Shown here piece after piece: positions 9,260 through 18,239 of a DNA stretch of 64,000 bases. Both the position numbers and the translations under genes were made by a program. The stretch covers positions 280,049 through 344,048 of the forward strand of contig JAUMBQ010000005.1 of the NCBI GenBank assembly GCA_032119595.1. Direction: 5' to 3'. The stretch is from JAGIBJ01 sp032119595. Its GTDB lineage: Bacteria; Actinomycetota; Thermoleophilia; Solirubrobacterales; Solirubrobacteraceae. The notes under the pieces were generated by a model. It saw only the letters and a list, made by a program, of their open reading frames with translations, was not told the origin of the DNA and did not search any database. Every line of letters begins with the position of its first letter. The first letter of the stretch is position 1.

Positions 9260-9306
9260 TCGTATGCGATCGGCGGGCGGCGAACCGAGCGAGAACTTCG
9301 GGTGCG

Positions 9307-9585
9307 TCAGACGGGGAGGCGCCGGATCACGCGAACGCGTGAGCGCGGACCGTCAGGCGCGTGCTTGACCAGCGACTCAGACGTGGGCCGTTCGCGGTGC
9401 ACACTGCGGCAAAGGTCGCAGCGCAGCGCGCCGTCGGCGTAATGCGCGACCGATTCCCCGATGAGCGGAGCGCGGCCGCAGCCGGTGCAGCGGTGCTGCT
9501 CGATCTGACTCGTGGCGGCCTCTTCGCGGAGCAGGTCGCGCTGAAGGTCGGCCTCGTCGATGGTCTTGCGCGTGGCGATGCCCAT
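9307..9585 (-). CDS. Small zinc-ribbon-like protein, unknown function
   Basis: 92 residues from ATG 9585. A short helical N-terminus is followed by CTGCG and, about 23 residues later, CDLC: two CxxC knuckles that could bind one zinc ion, as in DksA/TraR or small ribbon proteins. The tail is basic (RSRVRVIRRL). The open frame continues upstream to 9858, but that extension is rich in unrelated cysteines and has no homology I recognise, so the shorter start is preferred. No function can be assigned. Confidence 0.55.
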   Translation of the reverse strand: MGIATRKTIDEADLQRDLLREEAATSQIEQHRCTGCGRAPLIGESVAHYADGALRCDLCRSVHRERPTSESLVKHAPDGPRSRVRVIRRLPV

Positions 9586-10011
9586 GCGGCGGACTTCGCC
9601 GCGCTGCCCCGCCCTCCTGCACGTGGGGATGCAGGTCGCCGCGAACCGTCGGCAGCACGCGAGACAAAACGTCGCCGCGTGTAGTTGGCGCGTTCCCACT
9701 TGGCTCGCCGCAGATGACGAGACCTCGAAATGTCGCATTCGGATTCCCTCGCCCGAAACGCCAGGAACCGGCGGAACATGCATTCCGGTCCATTGGTCGA
9801 ATGACAGGGATTCTGCCCCATCATCCGTCGAGTTCCGTGACGCAACGCACGCAGCCATGAGACAGTTGCGATCCGCGAAGCGCGGCCCTTGGGGGGCGGA
9901 GCTCGGAGCGCGGCGAGGCTGAGGCCGTCCCGAAAGAGGGGACGAACCGCGCCCGCTGGTCTCCGAACGCTGCTAAGAAGGGGCTGAGCTCTTGCTTGAG
10001 GAGAGAGACCC
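9586..10011. other. Divergent intergenic region, 426 bp
   Basis: This separates the zinc-ribbon gene (minus) from the FHA gene (plus) and should hold both promoters. An imperfect dyad GGAACATGCATTCC (10 of 14 symmetric) lies near 9774-9787. A purine-rich GAGGAGAGAG just before 10012 is the ribosome-binding site of the FHA gene. I see no convincing gene here. Confidence 0.5.
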
Positions 10012-10434
10012 ATGGACGTCGTGCAGCTCACTACGCACATCGACGCGACTGCTGTTCGCGCCGCATCGATCACCCCGGACGCGTTCCTGACGCGAGAATC
10101 CAGGGATCTCGTCGCCGAACAGGTGCGAGAATCGAATTCCCGGGCGGCGGTCATGATCGTCTTCGAAGGCGGCGACCACTGGGTCCACGATCTCACCGAA
10201 GGCAGCCACCGCATCGGCCGGTCGATCACCGCCGACATCCAGCTCGAAGATCCGATGGTCTCGCGCAAACACGCGGTGATCGAGCGTGGCGACGAGGGGA
10301 TTCGCGTGCTCGACGACCGTTCACTCAACGGCGTGCATGTGAACGGCGAGCGCGTCAATGTCGCTCAGACGCTCGGGAACGGCGACGAAGTTCAGATCGG
10401 CGAGTTCGTGCTGCGTCTGCTGATCAGCGACTGA
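10012..10434 (+). CDS. FHA-domain protein
   Basis: 140 residues, with a strong Shine-Dalgarno (GAGGAGAGAG) ahead of ATG 10012. Residues ~66-138 form an FHA phosphothreonine-binding domain: HRIGRS (binding-loop Arg), MVSRKHAVIE (Ser and His), SLNGVHVNG (Asn-Gly) and LGNGDEVQIG. The ~60-residue N-terminus is not recognisable and lacks the TxxTT phospho-switch typical of GarA. It probably reads out Ser/Thr kinase signalling. A clear intrinsic terminator follows, so the gene is monocistronic. Confidence 0.88.
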   Translation: MDVVQLTTHIDATAVRAASITPDAFLTRESRDLVAEQVRESNSRAAVMIVFEGGDHWVHDLTEGSHRIGRSITADIQLEDPMVSRKHAVIERGDEGIRVLDDRSLNGVHVNGERVNVAQTLGNGDEVQIGEFVLRLLISD

Positions 10435-10458
10435 TCGCACCAAACACCGGTTTTCTGC

Positions 10459-10494
10459 GAAGAGCGCGCGCTTCGGCCGCGCTCTTCGTCGTTT
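10459..10494 (+). terminator. Intrinsic terminator after the FHA gene
   Basis: GAAGAGCGCG (10459-10468) pairs perfectly with CGCGCTCTTC (10478-10487) around a CGCTTCGGC loop, followed by GTCGTTTT. It lies 25 bp beyond the FHA stop. Confidence 0.85.
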
Positions 10495-10612
10495 TGGGAG
10501 GTACTGAGCGTGGCAGCGGCTGGAGCGGTGCACCATCCCGTCGGCCGTTCCCGGCGCCCGCCGGGTCTGGACCGTGTCGTGTGCCCCGCGCGGCCGTCTA
10601 TCATCGGCGCCC

Positions 10613-11398
10613 GTGAGCATCACGATTGCGATCCTCTCCCAGAAGGGCGGCACCGGCAAGACCACGACGGTGCGTACGCTCGCCGACGTGTTCCGTCGCG
10701 CGGACCTGTCGGTCCTCGTGGTCGACTTGGATCCGCAGGGGAACCTGTCGGACTACTTCGATGTTCCGCCGGATGCGACGCCCACGATCGCCGATGTGCT
10801 GGTCGGGCGTGCCGAGGCCAAGGACGCGATCCACAACGATGTGATGCCGGCGGATCTCACGCTGGCTGAGGCCGAGCTGGCGCTCGCGGGCAAGATGGGC
10901 CGCGAACTCACCTTGCGCAGAGCGCTGCGGACGGTGTCCAAGAAGTACGACATCGTGCTGCTCGACTGCCCTCCCACGCTCGGACTCCTCACGGTCAACG
11001 CGCTCGTCGCCGCCGACCAGGCCCTGCTGACGGCCGAAGCCCAGTACTTCGCACTGCAGGGCGTGGAGCAGGCCACGTCGCTGATCGATCTCGCCAAGGA
11101 CGGACTCAATCCCGACCTTGAGTTCCTCGGTGTGGTGTTGACCATCGCCGACATGCGCACCACACATTCGCGTGAGGCTGCGGCGAATCTCAAGGAGCAC
11201 ATCGGCGACAAGCTCTTGGAGACCGTGATCCGCGCCTCGATCGCGTACGCCGAATCGGCTGAGCGCGGCGTTTCGATCCTTGACCATCGCCCGGCTCGGG
11301 GTGTCGATTACATCGCCCTCGCGGACGAGGTTCTCGGTCGACTGAAGCTGACCGCAGCGCGCAAGAAGGTTCGCGCGATGCTGCCCGCTGCCGCGTGA
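10613..11398 (+). CDS. ParA/Soj-family ATPase
   Basis: 261 residues from GTG 10613; GTG 10574 in the same frame is a less likely alternative. The deviant Walker A is K11-G-G-T-G-K16-T. Walker A' reads VVDLDPQGNLSDYF and Walker B is VLLDCPPTLGLL. This is a full-length ParA fold that dimerises on ATP and binds DNA non-specifically. No parB lies beside it, and the 3' end overlaps the L,D-transpeptidase start, which suggests an orphan ParA used in positioning or envelope work rather than the main chromosome-partition pair. That role is inference. Confidence 0.88.
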   Translation: MSITIAILSQKGGTGKTTTVRTLADVFRRADLSVLVVDLDPQGNLSDYFDVPPDATPTIADVLVGRAEAKDAIHNDVMPADLTLAEAELALAGKMGRELTLRRALRTVSKKYDIVLLDCPPTLGLLTVNALVAADQALLTAEAQYFALQGVEQATSLIDLAKDGLNPDLEFLGVVLTIADMRTTHSREAAANLKEHIGDKLLETVIRASIAYAESAERGVSILDHRPARGVDYIALADEVLGRLKLTAARKKVRAMLPAAA

Positions 11399-12297
11399 CC
11401 GACGACGACGCGCCATCGGCGTTCAGCTTTGGGCTGAGCGGCGGAACCAGTCGAGGACCAGGTGCCGGAGGCCCCAAGCGGCGTCCGCCAAAGGCGTTGC
11501 TGGTCGCCCTGGGCGTGGTGGTCGTGGCCTTCGCGGTGTACACGCTCGCGGGCATCTTCACCGGAAGCGGCGACCAGTCGGGGTCAAGTACGCAGGTCGC
11601 CGCCCCGCCAACCACGCCGGAGATGTCCACGCCGACCGACGCCGCCCAGCCCCGCGAGCTGGAGGCTGGCACGGCCGAAGATCAGCTCGGCAGCGGGCAT
11701 GTGGCGCTCAAGGTGACGCGGCCGCAGCTGCTGCGGACCCGGCCGGCGGCGAATGGTCGGCTGGTGGGCAAGATCGGGCGCAAGACGCCGTATGGCGGCC
11801 AGGTGATTCTGCCGATCTTGAAGGCGCGTGGCGATTGGGTTGCCGTCGTGAGCCCGTATCGCAAGAACAACAAGGTGGCGTGGACCAAGGTGCAGCCGAA
11901 CGCCAAGTTCGTGGCCGTGGAGTATTCGATCGCGATTCGCGTGCGGAGCCGTTCGATCATCGTCCGCAAGAACGGGAAGGTGGTTCGCCGGATCAAGGCT
12001 GCGGTCGGCCAGGTGACCCACCCCACCCCGCCGGGTCGGTATGCCGTGACCGACGGTCTGATCTTCACCGCGAAGACGCGTGGCACGTATGGCTGCTGCG
12101 CCCTGGTCTTGTCGGCCCGCCAGACCAAGCTCCCGGCCGGCTGGACCGGCGGCGACCGCATCGCCATCCACGGCACGCCGAACAAGCAGTCGATCGGTCT
12201 CGCGGCCAGCCTCGGCTGCCTGCGCGTCGGCGACAAGGCGTCGCGGTGGCTCGTGCGCAACGTGCCACCAGGCGCCACGGTGTTCGTGCGGCCGTAG
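11395..12297 (+). CDS. Membrane-anchored L,D-transpeptidase (YkuD family)
   Basis: 300 residues from GTG 11395, overlapping the ParA stop by 4 nt. A cytoplasmic leader and one membrane segment (~34-55) precede a Ser/Thr/Pro-rich linker, an SH3-like stretch (~100-170) and a YkuD domain (~175-300). The catalytic region has IAIHGTPNK and, 16 residues on, SLGCLRVGDK. The nucleophilic Cys and following Arg are kept, while the usual SHGC histidine is leucine. It should make 3-3 cross-links or anchor proteins to peptidoglycan. Coupling to a ParA is unusual and may localise its activity. Confidence 0.85.
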   Translation: MTDDDAPSAFSFGLSGGTSRGPGAGGPKRRPPKALLVALGVVVVAFAVYTLAGIFTGSGDQSGSSTQVAAPPTTPEMSTPTDAAQPRELEAGTAEDQLGSGHVALKVTRPQLLRTRPAANGRLVGKIGRKTPYGGQVILPILKARGDWVAVVSPYRKNNKVAWTKVQPNAKFVAVEYSIAIRVRSRSIIVRKNGKVVRRIKAAVGQVTHPTPPGRYAVTDGLIFTAKTRGTYGCCALVLSARQTKLPAGWTGGDRIAIHGTPNKQSIGLAASLGCLRVGDKASRWLVRNVPPGATVFVRP

Positions 12298-12873
12298 CGA
12301 GTCCCGGCGCGCGACCGACTGCCTCTTGCTCAACGCGACCGGTCGGTTGGGCACCCCAAAACACCGAATTCGACCCGCAGCCGCCTAAGGTTGCGAATCC
12401 TGGTTCCCTGGCCAGAATCCGCAACCCCTGGCGGCTGCTGGACGCTTGCCCCCGGGCGCACCCTCCCACGGTTGCCACCGCGCGAGCAATGAAGGGCCGC
12501 GTGAGAGACTCGCAAGCAAAGCAGGTCGCATGCAAAGCAGGTCGCATGCAAAGCAGGTCGCATGGGTTCAACGCGGAAGATCCTCGGCCGCGCTTCTGCA
12601 GCCTTCTGCACCGAACACCCCAACCAGCGCCGAGACGACCTTCGACCTTCGACCTTCGACGTTCGACCTTCGACTTCGACTTCGACCTTCGACCTTCGAC
12701 CTTCGACCTTCGACCTTCGACCTTCGACCTTCGACTTCGACGCTCTAGCTTCGACCCTCGACCTTCGTGCCGCAACCGCTGGAGGCTGCGGGCCTCGGTT
12801 GACGTCCAGCAACCGGGACGGGTTGACACAGCGACGTTCTGAGCGGGAAATCGCAACCGCCTGTGGGTACGGG
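12298..12873. repeat. Gene-free region with a hairpin and two tandem-repeat tracts
   Basis: Three structures are visible. At 12389-12426 an imperfect inverted repeat (GGTTGCG...CGCAACC, 13 of 15 pairs) may end the L,D-transpeptidase transcript. At 12516-12563 there are three exact 16-bp copies of GCAAAGCAGGTCGCAT. At 12636-12765 a 7-bp unit CTTCGAC is repeated about 17 times, with 6-bp variants. The 7-bp period breaks every reading frame, so the ORFs seen here are repeat artefacts. Confidence 0.85.
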
Positions 12874-13602
12874 TCAAAAACGGCGGATAGAGGGCACCTT
12901 CACAGAGGAGCCCGGGTCGCTGGCGTCGGCGAGGTCGGCGGCTGCCTCGGCTGCCTCCGCTGTTTCGGCGGCGTCGGCGGCGTCGGCGGCGTCGGCGGCG
13001 TCGGCGGCGTCGGCGGCGTCGGCGGCGTCGGCGGCGAGGTCGAGGATGGCGATGAGCGCGGCTTGGGTTCGGGCGGTCGTGGGGGCGGCAGCGCGACGGA
13101 GGGCTTTGGTGACCGCTTGGCGTGAGCAACCCAGGAACTCCGCTGCTGCCGTTGCGGTGCCGTGCGTCCGGCGCGCATCGACCGCCTGCCACTGGGCCGG
13201 GGTCCGCTGGCGAAGGGTGAGCAGATGGAACTCCAGGAGCGCGGTGACAGCGGCGGTCACGCCTTTGGGGGCGCCAGGGCCAATCGCAAGCCCCAACGGC
13301 GTCGCTCGCGCTCGTTCGCTCAGGCGCGACACCGCGAACTCCCACTGCCTGGGCGAGCTGAGCGAGATCCCGACCACCAGGGCAGGGTCACGGCCGACAC
13401 GATCGAGAATCGCCATCAACGCCGACGGACTCACGCCATCAAGCGCCCACAGATCAGTCCGGCGAATCACCCGGGGCCCACGAGCTGCGACCGCACGGTT
13501 TACTCCGGCCCGCCCCTCGATCGCTTCAACCACCTTGGGCTCGATGACATCGGACCGGGTCCGCGGAGCGACCGTCAACGCAACGAGATACGACCTCCTC
13601 AT
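12874..13602 (-). CDS. SatD-like protein with C-terminal Ala-Ala-Asp repeats
   Basis: 242 residues from ATG 13602. The N-terminus (YLVALTVAPRTRSDV) resembles the first strand of SatD-family proteins. Near residue 150 a helix-turn-helix, AEFLGCSRQAVTKALRRA, follows a TPAQWQAVD helix, as in SatD. The C-terminus carries about nine Ala-Ala-Asp tripeptides from a 9-bp DNA repeat (GTC and GGC units, 12967-13035), then an Ala/Glu-rich tail. SatD proteins are poorly understood and linked to stress or transport loci. The repeat tract is slippage-prone. Function unknown; family call moderate. Confidence 0.6.
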   Translation of the reverse strand: MRRSYLVALTVAPRTRSDVIEPKVVEAIEGRAGVNRAVAARGPRVIRRTDLWALDGVSPSALMAILDRVGRDPALVVGISLSSPRQWEFAVSRLSERARATPLGLAIGPGAPKGVTAAVTALLEFHLLTLRQRTPAQWQAVDARRTHGTATAAAEFLGCSRQAVTKALRRAAAPTTARTQAALIAILDLAADAADAADAADAADAADAADAAETAEAAEAAADLADASDPGSSVKVPSIRRF

Positions 13603-13729
13603 CGAATGACCGTCGCACGGGACGTCCGCCCCATTGAGCCGGCGACGCATGTCGGCACAGGCGCTCCGCACCTTCGACGCAGACCTCCGCCGCTACGACG
13701 CAAACCGCTCGGTTCCGGGCATCCGGCGC

Positions 13730-14593
13730 CTAGAGCAGCGTTGCCTCGGCGCCGCGCTCGCTTGGGTCGACCGCGAAGGCCTTGGCCCAGCCGCGCGTTT
13801 GCTCCTTGGCGTTCTGGAGCACCTCGGAGATCTTGTCGCGCTCGCACCAGAGCAGGACCGTGGGGCCGGCGCCGGAGATGGTGGCGTCGAGGGCGCCAAG
13901 CTCCTTGGCGTCCGCCAAGAGCTGCGCGGACTTGGGGTAGAGATGCGCACGGTAGGGCTGGTGCAGACGATCGCCGAGGCCGCGGGCCAGGAGGTCGAGA
14001 TCGCGGGACGCGAGACCCGCCGCGAGGGCCATGGCCTGGCCAACGTTGAAGGCTGCGTCGCGCATCGGCACGCGGTCCGGGAGCGCCGCGCGCGCCTCGC
14101 TCGTCGCGACCGCCTCATGCGGAGCCACAATCACGAACCCGAGCCGCTGGGGCACCGCAAGCGTGAGCGGGCCATCGGGCAACTCGACGCTCACGCCGCC
14201 GAGCACAGCGGCCGAAGCATTGTCGGAATGACCCTCGAGGTCGGCCGCGATCGCGAGCGCCGCATGGCGCGCTTCGCGCGGCTCCTCGCCGCCCATCACG
14301 AGCGCCGCAAACGCGCCCGCGACGCGGGCCGCGGCGCTGGAGCCCATCCCACCGCTGAGCGGGATCTCCGAACGCATCGTGAACGCGGCATGACCCGGGT
14401 CGCCGACCTGCGCGAACGCGTCCACGGCAATGTTCGTCCCGTCCTTCGGGACATCCAGATCGGTCGTGAACGAGAACGAACGCGCCGGCACGACCTCCAG
14501 CTCCAGCCAGAGATCAAGCGCGACCGCCAAGACATCAAAGCCCGGACCGAGGTTCGCCGACGACGCCGGCACACGAACGCGTACGCCCTGCAT
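13730..14593 (-). CDS. thrB: Homoserine kinase
   Basis: 287 residues. GHMP-kinase motifs are VPASSANLGPGFD near the N-terminus, the ATP-binding loop PLSGGMGSSAAA (~80-91) and a C-terminal ISGAGPTVLLW. It phosphorylates L-homoserine to O-phosphohomoserine for ThrC in the cytoplasm. It is the last gene of lysA-hom-thrC-thrB, 64 bp after thrC. The length is normal for ThrB. Confidence 0.95.
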   Translation of the reverse strand: MQGVRVRVPASSANLGPGFDVLAVALDLWLELEVVPARSFSFTTDLDVPKDGTNIAVDAFAQVGDPGHAAFTMRSEIPLSGGMGSSAAARVAGAFAALVMGGEEPREARHAALAIAADLEGHSDNASAAVLGGVSVELPDGPLTLAVPQRLGFVIVAPHEAVATSEARAALPDRVPMRDAAFNVGQAMALAAGLASRDLDLLARGLGDRLHQPYRAHLYPKSAQLLADAKELGALDATISGAGPTVLLWCERDKISEVLQNAKEQTRGWAKAFAVDPSERGAEATLL

Positions 14594-14657
14594 CAGGCGC
14601 CCACGCCCGCAGCCCCGCAGGCCGCCGAACCGCGGCGCGTGCCCGAAAGAGGCTGGC

Positions 14658-15680
14658 TCACTTGGCGCCGATGACGATCGCCTCGACGGCCTCGATCGTC
14701 GGCTTGCACGGCACGACCGACCCGGACTGCTTGAGGGCGTTGTCCGGATCCTTGAGGCCGTGGCCCGTCAGGACGCAGGCGATGGTGGTCGCGTCGCCGC
14801 GGCCGTATTTCATGAGGCCAGCCACCGAAGCGGCACTGGCGGGCTCACAGAACACGCCCTCCTCGCGAGCGAGGAAGCGGTACGCGGCGAGGATCTCCTC
14901 GTCGGTCACCGCGCGCACCTGGCCGCGCGACGTGGTGAAGGCGGAAACCGCCTCCTCCCAGCGCGCCGGGTTGCCGATGCGGATCGCGCTGGCGATCGTC
15001 TCGGGGTTCTCGATCACATGACCATCAACGAGCGGAGCCGAGCCGGCCGCCTGGAAGCCGTAGAGGCGCAGATCGTGACCGCGCTCCTGGAAGCCCTTCC
15101 AGTACGCCGTCACGTTGCCCGCGTTGCCAACCGGAATGCAGAGCCCGTCGATGGTCGGAAGATCCTCGAGCAGCTCAAAGGCCGCGGTCTTCTGGCCTTC
15201 CAAACGCCACGGGTTCACCGAGTTGACGAGCGCGATCGGGTGGCGACGCGTGAGCTCACGGGTGAGCTCCAGGGCCTGGTCGAAGTTGCCGTCGAGCGCG
15301 AGCACCTGAGCGCCGTGCATGAGCGCCTGGGCGAGCTTGCCCGTGGCGATCTTGCCGGACGGCACGATCACGGCGCAGGTCATGCCCGCACGCGCGCCGT
15401 AGGCGGCGGCGCTGGCGGCAGTGTTGCCCGTCGAGGCACACATGACGGCCTTGGCGCCCTCCTTCACGGCGGCCGACACGGCCGCGGTCATGCCGCGGTC
15501 CTTGAAGGAACCGGTCGGGTTCATGCCCTCGAGCTTGAGATGCACCTCCGCCCCGACGCGCTCCGACAGCCGCGGGGCATGCACGAGCGGCGTGGAGCCC
15601 TCGCCGAGGGTGACGACCGGGTCGCCGTCCTCGAACGGCAGGTGGTCACGGAAGCGGTCGATCAGTCCGACGCGGCTCAT
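14658..15680 (-). CDS. thrC: Threonine synthase
   Basis: 340 residues, of the short class found in actinobacteria and Bacillus. The PLP lysine lies in NPTGSFKDRGM, and the phosphate-binding loop is near IPVGNAGNVTAYWKG. It converts O-phosphohomoserine to threonine. Its ATG overlaps the hom stop by 4 nt (ATGA), so the two are translationally coupled. C-terminal residues include EPASAASVAGL and CVLTGHGLKDPD, both typical. Confidence 0.96.
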   Translation of the reverse strand: MSRVGLIDRFRDHLPFEDGDPVVTLGEGSTPLVHAPRLSERVGAEVHLKLEGMNPTGSFKDRGMTAAVSAAVKEGAKAVMCASTGNTAASAAAYGARAGMTCAVIVPSGKIATGKLAQALMHGAQVLALDGNFDQALELTRELTRRHPIALVNSVNPWRLEGQKTAAFELLEDLPTIDGLCIPVGNAGNVTAYWKGFQERGHDLRLYGFQAAGSAPLVDGHVIENPETIASAIRIGNPARWEEAVSAFTTSRGQVRAVTDEEILAAYRFLAREEGVFCEPASAASVAGLMKYGRGDATTIACVLTGHGLKDPDNALKQSGSVVPCKPTIEAVEAIVIGAK

Positions 15681-16924
15681 GCGTTCTCCTCATCAAACAC
15701 GCGGATGGCGCGCGGTTCGCCGCGCACGAAACCAAGGCCGCCGATCATGCCGATCGCCGCCGCCATCGCCGACTCCGGCGCGCGGTGGGTGATCATCACG
15801 AGGCGGGCTCCATCGCCGATGCCCTTCTGGGCGACCGAGCGAATCGAAATCTTCTGGAGGCCAAGCACCTGGGCGACCTGCGAGAGGACGCCCGGCTCGT
15901 CGTCGACATCGAAGTGGAGGTAGAACGCCGACTCGATGTCGTCGGCCTTCGGCAGCACCTGCCAGGCGTGGCGGGGCTCGTCGGCGCCATGGAGCACCGA
16001 GATCACGTCGCCGAGCACCGCGCTGGCGGTCGGCATGCCGCCGGCGCCCGGGCCCTGGAGCGTGATCTCCTCGACGTGCGGCGACTCGATCGTCACCGCG
16101 TTGTAGGACCCGTCGACGCTCGCCAGCGGGTGGCTCAGCGGCAGGAAGATCGGGTGCACGCGCACCGAGACGGTCTCGCCGATCTTCTCGGCGGTTCCGA
16201 CCAGCTTGAGCGCGAGGTCGAACTCGCGAGCGAACTCAAGGTCTTCCAAGGCGAGCTTGTCGATGCCGGAGTAGTCGACGTCGTCGAACGACACCCACGT
16301 GCCGAAGGCGAGCATCGCCAGCAGCGCCATCTTGGCGGCGGCGTCGCTGCCGGACACGTCTTCGGTGGGATCGGCCTCGGCGAAGCCGGCGTCCTGCGCG
16401 TCCTTGAGGGCTTCGGCGTAGCTCTCGCCGCGCTTGGCCATCGCGGTGAGGATGTAGTTGGTCGTGCCGTTGACGATGCCGTGCACGCGCTCGACGGGCG
16501 TCGCGCTGAGCGTGTCGCCCAGGACGCGCACGATCGGCACCGCGCCGGCGACGGCCGCCTCGTACCGCAGCGCAGCATTGTTGGCCGAGGCCAGCGGGAA
16601 CAGCTCGTGCCCGCGTCGGCTCAGCAGCTGCTTGTTGGCGGTGACGACCGGCTTGCCCTGCTCCAGGGCGCGTCGGACGAGCTTCTCGGCCGGATCCAGG
16701 CCGCCCATCAGCTCGACGATGACGTCGGCCTCGTCGACGATCCCTTCGCCGTTGCCGAGGCTGCGCGTGAGCACGCCGGAGACGACGGGGCGAACCCCGG
16801 TCTCGGCCTGAATCACGTCGGCACGTTCTTCGAGCAGCGTGATGAGCGCTGTCCCGACGGTCCCGCGGCCCAGGACGCCGATCTTCACGACGGCCCCCTG
16901 ATCCTGTTCTGGGTTACTCGACAT
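15677..16924 (-). CDS. hom: Homoserine dehydrogenase
   Basis: 415 residues. The order is an N-terminal Rossmann domain (VKIGVLGRGTVGTAL), the catalytic domain (NGTTNYILTAM, GFAEADPTEDV with the catalytic region) and a C-terminal ACT domain (VDDEPGVLSQVAQVLG), which implies feedback control by threonine. It reduces aspartate semialdehyde to homoserine. ATG 16924 overlaps the lysA 3' end by 11 nt. GTG 16888, preceded by AGGGGG at good spacing and sitting right at the Rossmann strand, is a credible alternative start. Confidence 0.95.
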   Translation of the reverse strand: MSSNPEQDQGAVVKIGVLGRGTVGTALITLLEERADVIQAETGVRPVVSGVLTRSLGNGEGIVDEADVIVELMGGLDPAEKLVRRALEQGKPVVTANKQLLSRRGHELFPLASANNAALRYEAAVAGAVPIVRVLGDTLSATPVERVHGIVNGTTNYILTAMAKRGESYAEALKDAQDAGFAEADPTEDVSGSDAAAKMALLAMLAFGTWVSFDDVDYSGIDKLALEDLEFAREFDLALKLVGTAEKIGETVSVRVHPIFLPLSHPLASVDGSYNAVTIESPHVEEITLQGPGAGGMPTASAVLGDVISVLHGADEPRHAWQVLPKADDIESAFYLHFDVDDEPGVLSQVAQVLGLQKISIRSVAQKGIGDGARLVMITHRAPESAMAAAIGMIGGLGFVRGEPRAIRVFDEENA

Positions 16925-18194
16925 CGCGTGCTCCAAGCTCCTCGATGGTCTCGCGGCGCACCACCACTCGGGACTCGCCATCGCCGACGAAGACGACGGG
17001 TGCGCGAGGGGTTCCGTTGTAGGTGTTGGCCGTGCTGAAGGTGTAGGCGCCGGTGGTCGGCATGGCGACGATGTCGCCTGCGGCCGGCTCAGGAAGGTCG
17101 ACGGCGTCGATCAAGATGTCGCCGGACTCGCAGTGCAGGCCTGCGAGTTTGCTCGTCGTCAGTGCCACACTCGGTTCCGGGAGCACGCGGTCGACGATCG
17201 CCGCCTCGTACTTCGCCTGGTAGAGCATCGGGCGCAGGTTGTCGCTCATGCCGCCGTCGACGGCGACCCACATCGACACGTTCTGCTTGACCGAGGTGAC
17301 GGTATAGAGCGTGACGCCGCACTTGGCCACGAGCGAGCGGCCCGGCTCGACAATCAGGTGCACGTCCGGTCCGACGGTGTCATGGACGGCGGTGAGGATC
17401 GTCTCGGCGTACTCGGCGAGCGTCGGCGGCTCCTGGTCCGCTCCGTACGCGACAGCGAGACCGCCGCCGACGTCGAGCACCTCGCACGGCCCGGTGTCGG
17501 CCAGGGTGCGGACGGCCTTGTCGAACGCTTCGAGTTCGAACAGCTGGGAGCCGATGTGCATGTGCCAGCCGCGGAACGCGAGCGAGCCGTGCTCGGCGAT
17601 GCGCTTGCGGGCGGTGCGAGCCGCGTCCGGGGAGAAGCCGAACTTGGAGTCGGCCTGGCCAGTGGAGATCTTGTCGTGCGTGACGCCGCGGACATCCGGA
17701 GTGACGCGCACGAGCACGTCCTGCACGATGCCTTCGGACGCGGCGGCGGACGCGAGGCGGTCGATCTCGTCGGGGTTGTCGATCACGACGAGCGCGACGC
17801 GGGCGTTGACCGCGGCGTCCAGGTCACGGAGCGACTTGCCGTTGCCGTGGACCACGATGTCGGCCGGGTGAACGCCGGCCTTCAGCGCGATGAAGAGTTC
17901 ACCGGCGGATGCAACGTCGGCCCCGAGGCCTTCCTCGTTGATGGCGCGGATGACGGCCGTGCACGGGAAGGCCTTGCTGGCAAAGACCACCTGCACGCGC
18001 CCTCTGTGCGCGGCGAACGCGGCCTTGTACTCGCGGGCGCGGGCCCGCAGCTCGGGCTCGTCGACGATGTACGCCGGCGTGCCGTAGTGGGTGGCGAGCT
18101 CAGCGGCGGGGACGCCACCCAGGACCAGGGATCCCTGGTCTACGGTGGCGCCGGCGGGCCAGGCAGCGCTGAGCTGGAGGGCGACGTCGGACAC
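16914..18194 (-). CDS. lysA: Diaminopimelate decarboxylase
   Basis: 426 residues from GTG 18194. Fold-type III PLP decarboxylase: PLP lysine in VFASKAFPC, HIGSQ, the glycine-rich DVGGGLAVAYG, EPGRSLVA, and substrate-site CESGD and YTFSTANTYNG near the C-terminus. It makes L-lysine from meso-diaminopimelate. It heads the aspartate-pathway operon. Only 45 bp separate it from the divergent metal ABC transporter, so the promoters must be back to back or overlapping. Confidence 0.96.
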   Translation of the reverse strand: MSDVALQLSAAWPAGATVDQGSLVLGGVPAAELATHYGTPAYIVDEPELRARAREYKAAFAAHRGRVQVVFASKAFPCTAVIRAINEEGLGADVASAGELFIALKAGVHPADIVVHGNGKSLRDLDAAVNARVALVVIDNPDEIDRLASAAASEGIVQDVLVRVTPDVRGVTHDKISTGQADSKFGFSPDAARTARKRIAEHGSLAFRGWHMHIGSQLFELEAFDKAVRTLADTGPCEVLDVGGGLAVAYGADQEPPTLAEYAETILTAVHDTVGPDVHLIVEPGRSLVAKCGVTLYTVTSVKQNVSMWVAVDGGMSDNLRPMLYQAKYEAAIVDRVLPEPSVALTTSKLAGLHCESGDILIDAVDLPEPAAGDIVAMPTTGAYTFSTANTYNGTPRAPVVFVGDGESRVVVRRETIEELGARDVE

Positions 18195-18239
18195 AGCCGT
18201 GCAGTATGACCGCGCGCGCCGTCCCTATGCTCGCCGCTA

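Noticed and set aside
9586..9858. N-terminal extension of the small zinc-ribbon protein
   Set aside because: The upstream in-frame part has no family resemblance and would occupy the divergent promoter region. ATG 9585 gives a compact protein.
12330..12848. Open frames across the TTCGAC repeat tract
   Set aside because: They only translate tandem repeats, and no conserved protein or ribosome-binding site is visible.
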